Assembly (NCBI RefSeq): GCF_013426915.1
Contig: NZ_AP023182.1
Span: forward strand, 1,364,001-1,428,000
Length of the DNA: 64,000 nt
Reading direction: 5' to 3'
Source of the DNA: Paraburkholderia sp. PGU19
GTDB taxonomy: Bacteria > Pseudomonadota > Gammaproteobacteria > Burkholderiales > Burkholderiaceae
Under the pieces are notes generated by a model. The model was not told where the DNA came from. It worked only from the letters and a program-made list of their open reading frames with translations, and made no database searches. The position numbers and the translations under genes were made by a program. The number at the start of each line of letters is the position of its first letter. Position 1 is the first letter of the stretch. This document shows positions 48,029 to 58,224 of this stretch, in pieces.

Positions 48029-48760
48029 AGGGCACCCGCGGGCAATCGACCTGGACTCAATCGAATAACGTTCAATCTACGCCCCGGCATCCTAGCGAGT
48101 TTACGGCCGAAGCCGGCGCAGAGGAAGCATAGACGACGCAGGCGGCACGCGCCTACGGGTATCGACGCACCGTTGTTGCAAATTCTTGTGGTGTTGGACG
48201 CGTCGTGGACACCGGCTGTCCAGCGCTATCCGAAGAGCTTCCTGGCAGGGACTGGCCAGTGGGCGCATTGGTCGACCTGCTTGTGAGCAGGCAGGCATCG
48301 GATGGCTTATGCCTGCAGTACATCGGCCTTTCTCCTAATCGGATGCTGTGGGTGGAGACGAGAAAAACGGCGGACGCCCGAACACTTGTCGTCATAGTCG
48401 GCCGGCTCGAATGGCTGGAGTGTTTCGAAACCGGCCATCGAAGGTGCGCCGGGTCGAAGGACGGCTCCGGGTCGACTTCTGCCGACCACGTCAGACAGCA
48501 GTCGGCCGAGGCCGCGTGAAAACACAAAAGTACTCCGCTTTCGGGTGTCGCTTTACCCTTCCCGAGTCCCCACCAGCCCGTTACGCGGCGATCTGAAGGG
48601 TCGACATTTAAGAAGGCTTCAGGCAGAGCGCGTTTTCACACGGCCTCGGCCATGATCAGTCGGACTGCGCCTCTCGCATTCGGCATGCGTCCAGCCGCAT
48701 ACCCGCGACGAACTCGTCATCGGCCATATTGTCAAAGTAACGTGGCTGGAGTTCAACCTC
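48029..48760. other. 730-bp region with a long inverted repeat
   Basis: No convincing gene. It contains the inverted repeat at 48504-48651 listed separately. Confidence 0.4.
48504..48651. repeat. 148-bp element with 20-bp terminal inverted repeats
   Basis: GGCCGAGGCCGCGTGAAAAC at 48504-48523 pairs with 48632-48651 (19 of 20 bases). The 108-bp interior has no gene. Size and ends suggest a MITE-like or other intergenic repeat; no TA or other target duplication was verified. Confidence 0.6.
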
Positions 48761-49021
48761 ATGAAGCCCTTTTGCTCCGCACCTGTTCTCGTTGTGTTCA
48801 TTGCCGGCTGCGCGTCGACATGGCCACCCGCGAATAATCAGACCGCCCAGCAAATTCCGGCCCACACAAGTACCTACATTCCGCGCGCCAATCACGGTGC
48901 GACCCGCGGCGACTCCATGTCAAAGCCACCAGCACTCAGCGTTGGTGTCAGCTATTCCGATACGCAATTAATTCTGCCCTGGTTCCTCACTGACATCATC
49001 AACGCAGTTAACGATCCCTAG
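48761..49021 (+). CDS. small putative lipoprotein
   Basis: An 86-residue protein with a lipoprotein signal (SAPVLVVFIAGC, lipobox IAGC). The mature part is polar with no known domain. GGAG lies nine bases before the ATG. No neighbours suggest a function. Confidence 0.5.
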   Translation: MKPFCSAPVLVVFIAGCASTWPPANNQTAQQIPAHTSTYIPRANHGATRGDSMSKPPALSVGVSYSDTQLILPWFLTDIINAVNDP

Positions 49022-49275
49022 TCTGTTCATTCGGCCAATCTATGGACCAGCCGGTTGAACGTCGGCTCCTGCCCGGATAGCTGACGGCTACCCGCGTCCG
49101 AGAACTGGACGCTTGCGCAGTTCGACGTGCTACCCCGCGCGGCTTCCAGTCGAGCCCACTAAAATTGGATTCGTCGGGTGTCTGCCGTATGCAGAAACCT
49201 CAACACTGCGGCCCACCCGGGGACCGGCTAGGCTCGGTCCATTTATTCCACCGACAGGCAGGAGGCCATCATTCT

Positions 49276-49695
49276 ATGCACGAGATCAGCGGTGTTGTTC
49301 GCGAGTTTGTTGAGGAGGTCCTGAACCAGGGGCGGATCGATGCCGCCGACCGGCTTGTCTGGGATGACATGGTCGAGCACGTCCCCTTCCCCGGCCAAGG
49401 TCCCGGTCTCCAAGGTCTCAAGGATGTCCTGCGAGGGATGCGGGCCGCGTTCCCGGATATGCACTGGCACATCGAGGAACAGCTCACCGAGGGTGACCGC
49501 GTGCTGACCCGCTTCGAGTGGACGGGCACTCACCGGGGAGAGTTCCTCGGCGTGCCTGCTACGGGGCAGTTGGTAAGGGTGTGGGGCATGGTCGTCGACC
49601 GCATTCAGGACGGCAGGATTAAGGAAACCCGCATCATCATGGACATGCTCGGACTGATGATACAACTCGGCGCGGTTCTCCCACCGGGCCAATGA
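49276..49695 (+). CDS. SnoaL-like/ester-cyclase family protein
   Basis: A 139-residue protein of the NTF2-like SnoaL fold. Typical segments are FVEEVLNQGRIDAADRLVWDDMVEH, GLQGLKDVLRGMRAAFPDMHW and TGTHRGEFLGVPATG. Family members are small cyclases or hydrolases, but many are uncharacterised. AGGAGG precedes the ATG at 49276. It stands alone. Confidence 0.88.
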   Translation: MHEISGVVREFVEEVLNQGRIDAADRLVWDDMVEHVPFPGQGPGLQGLKDVLRGMRAAFPDMHWHIEEQLTEGDRVLTRFEWTGTHRGEFLGVPATGQLVRVWGMVVDRIQDGRIKETRIIMDMLGLMIQLGAVLPPGQ

Positions 49696-50299
49696 AACCG
49701 AGATGGACGAGCACGCGCCGGCCGGCACGCTGGCACCGATGACCGCAGGTATCCTGGAAGCTGTCGTCTAGGGGCGCGGGTACGAATGACGGGAGTGGGT
49801 CGTCTACGGAAGTTCGGCTTTCACCATGGATCGCGGTGTTCGAGGCGACCTCGGATTCTCGGGTTCGCCCATCAAGGGACACCCATTAGCCGGCCGGAGT
49901 CAAGGGTAAAAAAAGTACCCCGCAAACAGTTGCGTCAATTCTCGGTGACAACAGCGCGCCACCTTCATTCGTGCAAACACTAACCGCGCCCGTTTTCTCA
50001 CTCGTTGGTTGCGAACCGAATCGCACCAGACACCCGTCGGGATCAAGCCTGTCGCAATGCTCCGCGACTGCCCTGGCGGCAGTGCCGCCCCAGAGAAACT
50101 TTGGTGCCAGGCCGTGTCCAGGGGAGTGCTTGCATTCCCTGTGGCTATCGCCATGACGACGACGCCAGTCCTTTGATGGCTCACGGCCTGGGCGATTCAG
50201 TGTTCTGCATCCGTTCAGATGGCACAAGGGCGGCGTCCAACTCATTCGGGTGGCTTCACACCAGTCCCTTGTCCTGGCTCGCCGCCCCTGGCCAAACCG
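49696..50299. other. non-coding region after the IS110 transposase
   Basis: About 600 bp without a gene. Part of it, roughly 49900-50299, is probably the downstream non-coding end of the IS110 element. A run of C/T-rich and G-rich segments could fold, but boundaries were not resolved. Confidence 0.4.
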
Positions 50300-51314
50300 T
50301 TATCCAAAACACAGATGGACATCGAAGGGTTTCTGGTCTCGCAGCACGTGGTAGCACGCCCGCGCAAGCTTGTGTGCCAGAGCCTTGATCGCCAGGACGC
50401 GGTTCGTCCTGCTCTTCTTGCGATCGTAAAAGTTTCTGGCCTGCGGGCAGTAACGCATCGCGAAGTTCGCTGCCTCCACAAACGCCCACGCGAGATACTT
50501 GTTGCCGTTCCTGGTATTGCCTTCACCCTTCTTCCTGCCGTTACTCTCCCTCAGGCTGTCAACACAGCGACAGTAGGAACTGAAATTGCCGACCTGGGCA
50601 AAGCGGCTGATCGAGCCGGTCTCGAGCATGATTGTGGTTGCGAGCGTGTCGCCGATGCCCGGCACCGTCCTGAGCAGGTGGTACTCGGCACGCAGGCTCA
50701 CGCGTTCCCTCAGTCGCTTCTCCAGCGCCTCAATCTGCTGCCCCAGCGCCTGGCTGACCGCGCGGTTGGCCTCCACGGCCAGCGCGACATCGGGCGCAAA
50801 GGCAAATTCATCGACCTGGCCGGCTGTCAGCCGTTTGACTGCCTCGCCATTTATTCGGCTCCCCGTCTGCCGCATCATGATGCCCTCGATCGAAAGGATC
50901 TGCGCTGTGCGATAGCGCACCAGCTGCATGCGCTTGCGTGCCAGGTCGCGTGCGCCGCGTTCCTCGCGCGGATAGACATAGCCCTCGGGCAGCAACCCGA
51001 GCCTCAGTAGCTGCGCCAGATAGGCCGCATCGGCGAAATCGCCGCTGTACTTGAGACCGTCGTATTTCCTGATGGCAGCAGGATGGGCCAGGTGTACCCG
51101 GTAGCCTGTGTCCATCAGTCCATCCACCAGCCAGTACCAGTTGTACGTGCTCTCGACGACCACACCCGCCAGTTCTTGCCGGTACGGCTCAAGCGTCGCC
51201 GCGATCTGCGCGAGCTCGTTTGGGCACGCGTTTCTGGTATACGATCCGGTCGTTCTCGTCGCTGACGATCACCACGCAGTTGTTCGAATGCAGGTCTATG
51301 TCACAATAGTTCAT
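50300..51314 (-). pseudogene. IS110-family (DEDD) transposase, frameshifted
   Basis: The ATG at 51314 begins MNYCDIDLHSNN, the RuvC-like first Asp of IS110 recombinases. After KRVP the run CCCAAACGAG has one A too many (plus strand 51219-51221). Removing it gives NELAQIAATLEPYRQELAG and joins the rest: VVVESTYNWYWL, YSGDFADAAYLAQLL, and the C-terminal transposase_20 domain with RTVPGIGDTLATTIM and the serine region SSYCRCVDS. As written the transposase is split and inactive unless frameshifting occurs. Confidence 0.87.
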
Positions 51315-51494
51315 GTCGGTCTCCGCAGGGTCAAAGTGCGTTTCGCAAACTGACTTTAACCCTCGTCGCATAACCGCGGCGAGGAGGCCGGCTACATGAT
51401 CATCATTCGGCTAGTGTACTGAGTTACAAATTCATTGAATTATTTGAGCCGCGTACTAAAGTGCTATGTGTGGCACTGATACGAGGAGGCGGCG

Positions 51495-52580
51495 ATGAGC
51501 GGACGGCCCAAACGGGAACTCGTGCTGAGCGAATCGGAATTCGAGCAACTGAAGGCACTGACGATGCGGCGCAAGACAGCACAGGCGTTGGCGTTGCGAG
51601 CGCGCATCGTGCTGGCCTGTGCCGAAGGGGCGGACAACAAGACGGTCGCGGCGAAACTGCAGCTTACGCAGCAAACTGTCTCCAAATGGCGCTCGCGATT
51701 TGTCGCAGACCGTGTGGACGGACTGCTTGACGCGCCACGCCCAGGTGCACCGAGGACAATCGACGACACGCATGTCGACGCGGTTATTGCGAAGACGCTT
51801 GAGTCCGTGCCTGCCGGGGCGACGCACTGGAGCACGCGCACGATGGCCCGGGAGATGAAGCTCTCGCAGACGGCGGTGTCGCGGATCTGGCGTGCCTTCG
51901 GACTGCAGCCGCATCGGCAGGAGACGTTTAAGCTCTCTAGCGATCCGTTTTTCGTCGACAAGGTGCGCGATATTGTTGGCCTGTACCTGGATCCGCCGCT
52001 CAAGGCGATGGTGCTATGCGTTGACGAGAAGAGCCAGATACAGGCATTGGACCGCACGCAGCCCATATTGCCCTTGGCCCCAGGCATTGCCGAGCGACGC
52101 ACTCACGACTACATGCGTCACGGTACGACCACGCTATTTGCTGCGCTGGACATCGTCACAGGCGAAGTGATCGGTGAGATGCACCGGCGCCATCGCAGCA
52201 GCGAATTCCTGCGTTTCCTGCGCACCATCGAAGCCAGCGTGCCGGCCCACCTGGATGTGCATCTGGTGATAGACAATTACGGCACACACAAGACTCCCTC
52301 GATCAAGGCGTGGTTCGCTCGTCATCCCCGCTTCCAGGTTCACTTCACACCCACCTCGGCGTCGTGGCTCAATCAGGTCGAACGCTGGTTCGCCACGCTT
52401 ACCGAAAGGTACCTTCGTCGTGGCACGCATCGTTCGACGCGTCAGCTCGAAGATGCAATCCGGCACTACCTTGACGTCTACAATGCCCACCCCCAGCCGT
52501 TCATCTGGAGCAAGTCGGCCGACGAGATACTGGTTAGTCTTGAGCGGTTTTGCGTGCGGGTTCAGAAGGCCGCGGGATGA
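51495..52580 (+). CDS. IS630-family transposase, intact
   Basis: A 361-residue DDE transposase. It has the helix-turn-helix start, [17 protein letters not shown] and, after the QVERWFATL segment that is broken in copy 1, the C-terminal [18 protein letters not shown] with the third catalytic Glu region. Closely similar to copy 1 but with many silent and coding differences, so the copies arrived separately. Confidence 0.93.
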   Translation: MSGRPKRELVLSESEFEQLKALTMRRKTAQALALRARIVLACAEGADNKTVAAKLQLTQQTVSKWRSRFVADRVDGLLDAPRPGAPRTIDDTHVDAVIAKTLESVPAGATHWSTRTMAREMKLSQTAVSRIWRAFGLQPHRQETFKLSSDPFFVDKVRDIVGLYLDPPLKAMVLCVDEKSQIQALDRTQPILPLAPGIAERRTHDYMRHGTTTLFAALDIVTGEVIGEMHRRHRSSEFLRFLRTIEASVPAHLDVHLVIDNYGTHKTPSIKAWFARHPRFQVHFTPTSASWLNQVERWFATLTERYLRRGTHRSTRQLEDAIRHYLDVYNAHPQPFIWSKSADEILVSLERFCVRVQKAAG

Positions 52581-52828
52581 ATGTCATGAATATCAATACC
52601 GACGCGATCGACGAAGTCGCCCTGGCACTTCTCTACCTGACTCTGCACGATCAGTACCGCGCGTGGAAGGGCTTCGACTGGGACGTACTGAATCGCCTTT
52701 ACGAAAAGGGCTTCATCTGCGACCCGGTCAACAAGACGAAGTCGGTGGTCTTTACCGAGGAAGGGTTATGTGAGTCCGAGCGGCTATTCAGGCAGCATTT
52801 CGTTATCCCGGACCGCACGAATAATTAA
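52577..52828 (+). CDS. DUF6429 passenger protein of the IS630 element
   Basis: An 83-residue protein: [20 protein letters not shown], then [20 protein letters not shown] and [16 protein letters not shown], the DUF6429 pattern. Its ATG overlaps the transposase stop as ATGA, so translation is coupled. The gene is inside the inverted repeats and therefore travels with the IS. Function unknown; the winged-helix-like character suggests a regulator or transposition accessory. Confidence 0.82.
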   Translation: MNVMNINTDAIDEVALALLYLTLHDQYRAWKGFDWDVLNRLYEKGFICDPVNKTKSVVFTEEGLCESERLFRQHFVIPDRTNN

Positions 52829-52854
52829 TGCAACGAACTTCTAACTCACGACAC

Positions 52855-53376
52855 TAGCGCCGTCGAATGTCCGAAGTGCGGGGCGCAGCCGACGCGAAAC
52901 GTGAGTTGGGAACCCACCAGCGCATTTGAACTTCGCCTCCGAACGCGGCGTGTAGATTTCGTTTTCCCGCTTTCAGAAACCGCAGCTTGGACGAAGTGAA
53001 GATGTTCAGCCATGCGATCGCACTTCATCTTTCACCCTTTGTTGCAACGGTTCGCCGCCATGTCGGGGCCCAATACCATTTGCGGCGGCGCGCTGTTCAG
53101 GACACTGCGCCTGCCGCTGAACGCGCAGTTCGACGCTCAGTCAGGTTTAAAGGATCAACTTATATTGTTGCTCGCGCGAATAGGTGGAAGCACTGCTCAA
53201 GCAGTGCCTGATCGTGGTAATGTCGCCGCAAATCGAAAGAGTCGGATTCGGCCTATCGCGTATCACCATTGGTCGAATCGGGAAAACGCTGGTCAATGTC
53301 CCGTCAGTGCTGCTCGCGACGCGCGATCGCGAGACGACATTGGCGCTGCCGTCCCGTCGGGCTTTCTGTTATCCGA
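52855..53376. other. gene-free stretch
   Basis: Begins with a short frame VECPKCGAQPTRNVSWE with a CxxC pair, but it is soon interrupted and nothing was recognised. Confidence 0.35.
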
Positions 53377-54807
53377 TTAGTCGGCGCGGAAAGCGGCGTC
53401 GATTTCAGGTCGCGACAGATGAGCCACCGTGTTCACGAGTGTCTTTGCGGCGGCAGCCAATGCGATGGTCACCATCGCGCGGTGATCGAATCCCGCGGCT
53501 TTCAGGGCATTGACGTCGCTGTCCGATACCTGCGTCCGGTTCGTCGCGATTGCGGCAGCGAAGCGACGCACGGCTTCCAGCCTGGAATCCGGAATTGTGC
53601 TTCCGTTTCTCAGTGCCTGGACGACGTCGGCCGATGCGCCCAGTTTCGCCGCGAGAGTGGCATGCACGGCAATGCCGTAATCCGCGGCGTTTGCGCGGCT
53701 TGCGGAGACCATTGCGACTTGCTGTGCGATCGGATCGAGCGAGCTTGCCCCAAGCGACTGGAGCATCGCGATATAGGCTCCAAGCACCGACGGTTCGGCC
53801 GCTATCGCGTAGCCCAAGTTAGGCACGAAGCCGAACACGCCACGCATGCCGTCGAGCAATGCTTTCGCCTCGGCAGGTGCCGATGCTTCTCCGAGCTCTC
53901 CGAACAGCGCGGCGCCTTGCGCCGAATCCACGGTCCGCGCCAGAAATGCCCGGACGATTGCCGCGACTTCGTCGAGATGCGTTTCTAGCGGGAAGTGTCC
54001 CGCGTCGACGAAGTGAACTTCAGCTTCCGGGAGATCGCGGCGGAAAGCTTCAGCGCCGGCGGGCAGAAAGAAAGGATCGCTTTTTCCCCAGACAGCCAGC
54101 GTCGGCGGACGATGCGTGCGGAAGTATTCATGGAAGCGGGGATACGCCGCTACGTTCGATTTGTAGTCGCCGAACAGATCGAGTTGAATGTCGGCGTTGC
54201 CCGGCCGATCGAGGAAATGCTGGTCAAGCGTATACGACTCGGGGGCGATCAGCGAGGTATCCGACTCCCCGTGCATGTACTGAAACGACGTCGTCTCGGA
54301 CTTCAGGAACGTGCGGAGATTGTTGCGGTTCTCGTCCGTTGCCGCTTCCCAGTAGGCGCGAATCGGATTCCAGCCCTCACTGAGACCTTCCTCGTACGCA
54401 TTGCCGTTCTGTGAAATCAGCGCGCTCACGCGCTCCGGCCGCGACGCAGCCAGTTGAAGGCCAACGGGGGCGCCGTAGTCAAACACATAAAGCGCGTAGC
54501 GATTCAGTCCGATCGTATCGGTGAAGCTTTCGACCACTTCGGCCAGATGGTCGAACGTGTAGGCAAAGGTGTTGGCTTCAGGTGCACCGGAGAAACCAAA
54601 GCCGGGCAGGTCGGGGGCCACCACACGATATTTGTCGGCGAGCCGGCTGATGAGCCCGCGATACTGGTGGCTGGAAGTCGGAAAGCCGTGCAGCAGTAGG
54701 ACAACGGGAGCATCCCTATGTCCGGCATCGCGATAGAACACATCGATGGTCGAACCGGTACGACTATCGGGAACAGAGACGGTTTGATACGTGGGCGTAG
54801 CAGACAT
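53377..54807 (-). CDS. alpha/beta hydrolase fused to a cysteine-less AhpD-like domain
   Basis: A 476-residue two-domain protein. Residues about 1-290 are an alpha/beta hydrolase of the haloalkane dehalogenase/epoxide hydrolase type: oxyanion motif LLHGFPTSSH, APDLPGFGFS, nucleophile Asp in VFDYGAPVG, and catalytic His in DAGHFPLE. Residues about 300-476 are an AhpD/carboxymuconolactone-decarboxylase-like helical domain, but the CxxC site is NAADYGIAVH, so both cysteines are lost and the His remains. GGAGG precedes the ATG at 54807. It is last in a leftward cluster with a free-standing AhpD protein. Confidence 0.88.
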   Translation of the reverse strand: MSATPTYQTVSVPDSRTGSTIDVFYRDAGHRDAPVVLLLHGFPTSSHQYRGLISRLADKYRVVAPDLPGFGFSGAPEANTFAYTFDHLAEVVESFTDTIGLNRYALYVFDYGAPVGLQLAASRPERVSALISQNGNAYEEGLSEGWNPIRAYWEAATDENRNNLRTFLKSETTSFQYMHGESDTSLIAPESYTLDQHFLDRPGNADIQLDLFGDYKSNVAAYPRFHEYFRTHRPPTLAVWGKSDPFFLPAGAEAFRRDLPEAEVHFVDAGHFPLETHLDEVAAIVRAFLARTVDSAQGAALFGELGEASAPAEAKALLDGMRGVFGFVPNLGYAIAAEPSVLGAYIAMLQSLGASSLDPIAQQVAMVSASRANAADYGIAVHATLAAKLGASADVVQALRNGSTIPDSRLEAVRRFAAAIATNRTQVSDSDVNALKAAGFDHRAMVTIALAAAAKTLVNTVAHLSRPEIDAAFRAD

Positions 54808-55014
54808 GACAACCTCCAGTTTTGCGGGTAATCCGGGTAAGTGCGGGACAAGATTGCTTCGAGCATGACCCTGTTGCCGAAGCGCAGGGGCTTGATTAGT
54901 GCCCGGGATGGGGCCGTGGCCGGGTCCTGGAGACCAGTCAGGGAGAGCGGCCACCTGGGTTCCAGCACCGGTTGAGGGCGGGCCATCGGCAGCCCACCGT
55001 CACCGGCGCCTCAA

Positions 55015-55554
55015 TCAAACCGGCAGCGCCGGTGCAGCCGGAAAATCCACCGGGACCCGCGTGGTTCCGTGCAGGTAGTTCGTGACGGTTTTGTCTCCGA
55101 TGAGCACGACGACATCCACGAGGTTCGCCTTTCCCCAGCCTGCTGCGAAAAAGGCTTCCACCAGTGCGGCGTCCGCATGGCCACGGTTGAAGACGATGTT
55201 GCGCGTCAGCCGCGCCAGCGCATCCAGTTTTGCGTCGAAGCCTGCCGTTCCCGCGCGGACTTCGAGGATCTGTTCATCCGTCAGCCCATTCATTTTGCCG
55301 ATAACCGTATGCGCCGCGAGGCAATACTCACACGCATTGACCTGACTGACGACGAGGTTCACAACTTCGCGAGCCTTGCCGACGATCGAACTCTTTGCGT
55401 TCTGGAATGCCAGGTAGTTGCCGAGCGCATGTTCGGAATGGGCCAGCGTCGCATACAAGTTCGGCACCATGCCGAGGCTACCCTTTAGCTTGTCGAAAAT
55501 CGCCTGGTTAGCGGGGGAAACATCTTCACGTGTGGGGACATTGATGGTCGTCAT
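55015..55554 (-). CDS. AhpD-like alkylhydroperoxidase/CMD-family protein
   Basis: A 179-residue helical protein with an intact redox site, NACEYCLAAH (C75, C78, H82 from the ATG at 55554). Such proteins reduce peroxides or act as carboxymuconolactone decarboxylases. A spare ATG at 55560 lies too close to AAAGGAG, so 55554 is chosen. It sits between the hydrolase/AhpD fusion and a DUF417 membrane protein. Confidence 0.9.
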   Translation of the reverse strand: MTTINVPTREDVSPANQAIFDKLKGSLGMVPNLYATLAHSEHALGNYLAFQNAKSSIVGKAREVVNLVVSQVNACEYCLAAHTVIGKMNGLTDEQILEVRAGTAGFDAKLDALARLTRNIVFNRGHADAALVEAFFAAGWGKANLVDVVVLIGDKTVTNYLHGTTRVPVDFPAAPALPV

Positions 55555-55644
55555 GGTCATACTCCTTTTGCTTCGGTTGAGAAAAATTGAAAGTGCGTTT
55601 CAAATGCTGCGCGACGAACGGGGTCGCGCGGCGTCAGGGATCAG

Positions 55645-56151
55645 TCAACGTGTCTTCGCAAATAGGCGCGGCAACGACGTCGCCAGAAGACTGAGTGAAG
55701 CCGCGAGAAGTACCAGATCCTTGAGCAGAAACTGACCTGGCAGCGCGGAAATGGCGGGGAAGCCACCGGCGGTTGCCTCAGCTACGCCCGGTGTCGTGAC
55801 AAAAAAAGTCAGCGTGATCAGGTATGTCATTGCCGACATCGCTGCACCGAGGGCAGAGAGCACGGGAACGAATGCGCCGGCTGCAAGGGCGACTGCGGTG
55901 GAAAGCTCCAGCGTGCCGATCACATAACTTGCACCCTGGATGCCGAATGCCACGTGCAGCCAGCTCATGATCGGGCTATTGGCGATGAACGGGGCAATAC
56001 CGTGCGCCTCGTAGCTCGTATACTTCATACCGCCAAACCACAGAAATACGATAACCAGAGACCATCGCAGGAGGGCCTGCGATGCGTAAGCCCCTGAGGC
56101 TCGTTCTGCGACTGCAAACTCCGATAACGTCGATTGATTGGTCGATGCCAT
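55645..56151 (-). CDS. DUF417 (RclC/YkgB-like) membrane protein
   Basis: A 168-residue protein with four predicted membrane helices; the first contains LVIVFLWFGGMKYTSYEAHGIAPFIANSP, the DUF417 signature. The E. coli relative RclC belongs to the reactive-chlorine stress set, so an oxidant-response role is plausible. GGAG precedes the ATG at 56151. Confidence 0.88.
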   Translation of the reverse strand: MASTNQSTLSEFAVAERASGAYASQALLRWSLVIVFLWFGGMKYTSYEAHGIAPFIANSPIMSWLHVAFGIQGASYVIGTLELSTAVALAAGAFVPVLSALGAAMSAMTYLITLTFFVTTPGVAEATAGGFPAISALPGQFLLKDLVLLAASLSLLATSLPRLFAKTR

Positions 56152-56239
56152 GATGAAACTCCATATAAAGAAAACAATCAGGAAAATGGTCTCCCACTCG
56201 CAACACATCCGAGGCTGCAATGCGAGTCGAAGATTTGGG

Positions 56240-57100
56240 TTAAGCGCTAAAGAACGACTTGATTTCTGCTGCAACCTGGCTTGAGTTTTCGTCGAGAACG
56301 TAATGTCCTGCATCGAGCCAGACGAGCTTCGCGTCTGGCAGATCGCCGAGATAAGCTCTCGCGCCGCGCGGAATGAAGAACGGGTCGTTCTTTCCCCACA
56401 CGATCAACGTTTTCGGCTTGTGATCGCGGAATGCCCGCTGCCAGGTCGGGTAGAGCCCGATGTTCGATTTGTAGTCTTCGAGAAGATCGACCTGATAATC
56501 CTGTACGCCTGGACGGTCGAGCAGTGCCTGGTCCAAAAGCCAGTTATCCGGATTGATGGCCTCAGGTTCTTTTGCACCGACCAGCCAGTGGTATCGGGTT
56601 CCTTCGAGGCTGACGAACTCGCGTGCCGGTTTTTCGGTTTCGGCAGTTCGTTGTTCCCACAACGGCAGCAGAACCTTTTTGGGTGCGTCTCCCACGCCTT
56701 CCATGTATGCGTTGGCATTCTGGATGATGAAGCCCTTCACCCGCTCCGGGCGCTGCGTGAAGAGACGAAAGCCCACGGGACCGCCGTAGTCCTGCATGTA
56801 GAGAATGTACGAGTCGAGTCCGAGTGCATCGATCAATCCCGACACGTAGACGGCCAGATTGTCGAACGTGTAGGTGAACTCGCTGCGCAGCGGCGCGTCC
56901 GAATAACCGAAGCCGATATAGTCGGGAGCGATCAGATGAAACCGGTCTGCCAATACTGACATGAGGCCGCGGTACATCTGGCTACTGGTCGGCAGGCCGT
57001 GTAAAAGGAGAATCGTTGGTGACTTCCGATCACCCGCCTCACGATAGAAGACCTTTCGACCGTTCACATCAATTGCGCGATGGTATGTGCGCGTGTTCAT
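56240..57100 (-). CDS. alpha/beta hydrolase
   Basis: A 286-residue hydrolase similar to the N-terminal half of the fusion at 53377 (shared LLLHGLPTSSQMYRGLMS and DYKSN segments). The nucleophile is probably the Asp in YMQDYGGPVG, which points to the haloalkane dehalogenase or epoxide hydrolase group; the His lies in DAGHYVLDE. First gene of the leftward cluster, divergent from the LysR regulator. Confidence 0.9.
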   Translation of the reverse strand: MNTRTYHRAIDVNGRKVFYREAGDRKSPTILLLHGLPTSSQMYRGLMSVLADRFHLIAPDYIGFGYSDAPLRSEFTYTFDNLAVYVSGLIDALGLDSYILYMQDYGGPVGFRLFTQRPERVKGFIIQNANAYMEGVGDAPKKVLLPLWEQRTAETEKPAREFVSLEGTRYHWLVGAKEPEAINPDNWLLDQALLDRPGVQDYQVDLLEDYKSNIGLYPTWQRAFRDHKPKTLIVWGKNDPFFIPRGARAYLGDLPDAKLVWLDAGHYVLDENSSQVAAEIKSFFSA

Positions 57101-57230
57101 TATTGGCTCCGTGGAATGAATCGCTTTTCGATTCGACCGCCTGTCGACGTCGTGAAAGCATTCTGTGCATTCCCGGAAAGTGGCGATAGACAGTAAAATG
57201 TGAAAGCGACCTCTCATTTTCTGGAAGGCC

Positions 57231-58136
57231 ATGGATCAACTCGATGCGATGGCGGTGTTTCTCGCCGCAGTGGAGACGGGGAGTTTTTCGAAGGCGAGCC
57301 GGAAGCTTGGTGTTCCGCTCGCCACGGTCAGCCGCAAGATGGCCGATCTGGAGACGCACCTGAGAGCAACGCTACTGGTCCGCTCGACGAAAGGGCTCGA
57401 ATTGACGGCCGCTGGACGGTCTTACGCAGTGTCGGCGAAAGCCATTCTGGAGCAGGTGGTCGAAGCGGAGCGGATCGCTGCGGGAGAATATGCAGAGCCG
57501 AAAGGCGACCTGGTTGTGACTGCGCCGATCATGTTCGGCAGGCTGCATGTGCTGCCCGTCGTAACGCGCTTTCTTGCTTCGTATCCGGAGGTCTCGGTGG
57601 GCCTGGTGCTGACTGATCGGGTCACCCATTTGCTTGACGATCAGGTCGACGTGGCGCTGCGGCTGGGTGACCTTCCCGACAGCAATCTGGTCGCGGTGGG
57701 ATTGGGCTCGATCAGGCGCGTTGTCTGCGGCAGTCCGGACTATCTCGACACTCGGGGCGAGCCCACCAAACCGGAAGATCTGGCCCTTCACAGCGTGATC
57801 TCGTTCGAAAGCATTTCGGCGTCGGTGCAATGGAGCTTCTGGTCTGAAGGCGAGGAGATCAAAACTTCCATACTGCCGCGCTTGAGCGTCAACACCATCG
57901 ATGCCGCAATCGACGCCGGGCTGTCGGGCACCGGGCTGGTTCGGGCGATGTCCTATCAGGTGGTTGAGTATGTACGGCAGCAGCGGCTGCGTGTCGTCCT
58001 GCAGAAATTCGAGCCCGAGCCGCGCCCGCTTCATCTCGTCTATGACAGGCAACGCCGACTGCCGCTGAAACTGCGCACATTCGTCGACTTCGTGGTTCCG
58101 CTGTTGCGAGAACGGGTGAAGGAAGCAAAACTTTGA
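57231..58136 (+). CDS. LysR-family transcriptional regulator
   Basis: A 301-residue regulator. The helix-turn-helix spans about residues 1-60 (AVFLAAVETGSFSKASRKLGVPLATVSRKMADLE) and a periplasmic-binding-like effector domain follows. It is transcribed divergently from the hydrolase/AhpD/DUF417 cluster over a 130-bp gap, the usual place for its target operator. Confidence 0.95.
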   Translation: MDQLDAMAVFLAAVETGSFSKASRKLGVPLATVSRKMADLETHLRATLLVRSTKGLELTAAGRSYAVSAKAILEQVVEAERIAAGEYAEPKGDLVVTAPIMFGRLHVLPVVTRFLASYPEVSVGLVLTDRVTHLLDDQVDVALRLGDLPDSNLVAVGLGSIRRVVCGSPDYLDTRGEPTKPEDLALHSVISFESISASVQWSFWSEGEEIKTSILPRLSVNTIDAAIDAGLSGTGLVRAMSYQVVEYVRQQRLRVVLQKFEPEPRPLHLVYDRQRRLPLKLRTFVDFVVPLLRERVKEAKL

Positions 58137-58224
58137 GAAGTCGACACCTGTGGGGCGAGCAACTACGAATTCTGGCGATACCGATGACGTGCATTGGGCA
58201 ATACGGTACGGCGTCGATGGTGAG

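Larger units (their letters stand above)
51414..52854 (+). mobile_element. IS630-family insertion sequence, copy 2, with passenger gene
   Basis: A 1,441-bp element with imperfect inverted repeats (GTGTACTGAGTTACAAATTC against GTGTCGTGAGTTAGAAGTTC) flanked by TA at 51412-51413 and 52855-52856. It is 274 bp longer than copy 1 because a second gene follows the transposase. It lies within about 100 bp of the IS110 transposase start. Confidence 0.9.

Noticed and set aside
48205..48519. 104-codon plus-strand frame
   Set aside because: No domain and no ribosome-binding site, and its 3' end runs into the left arm of the 148-bp inverted-repeat element (48504-48523).
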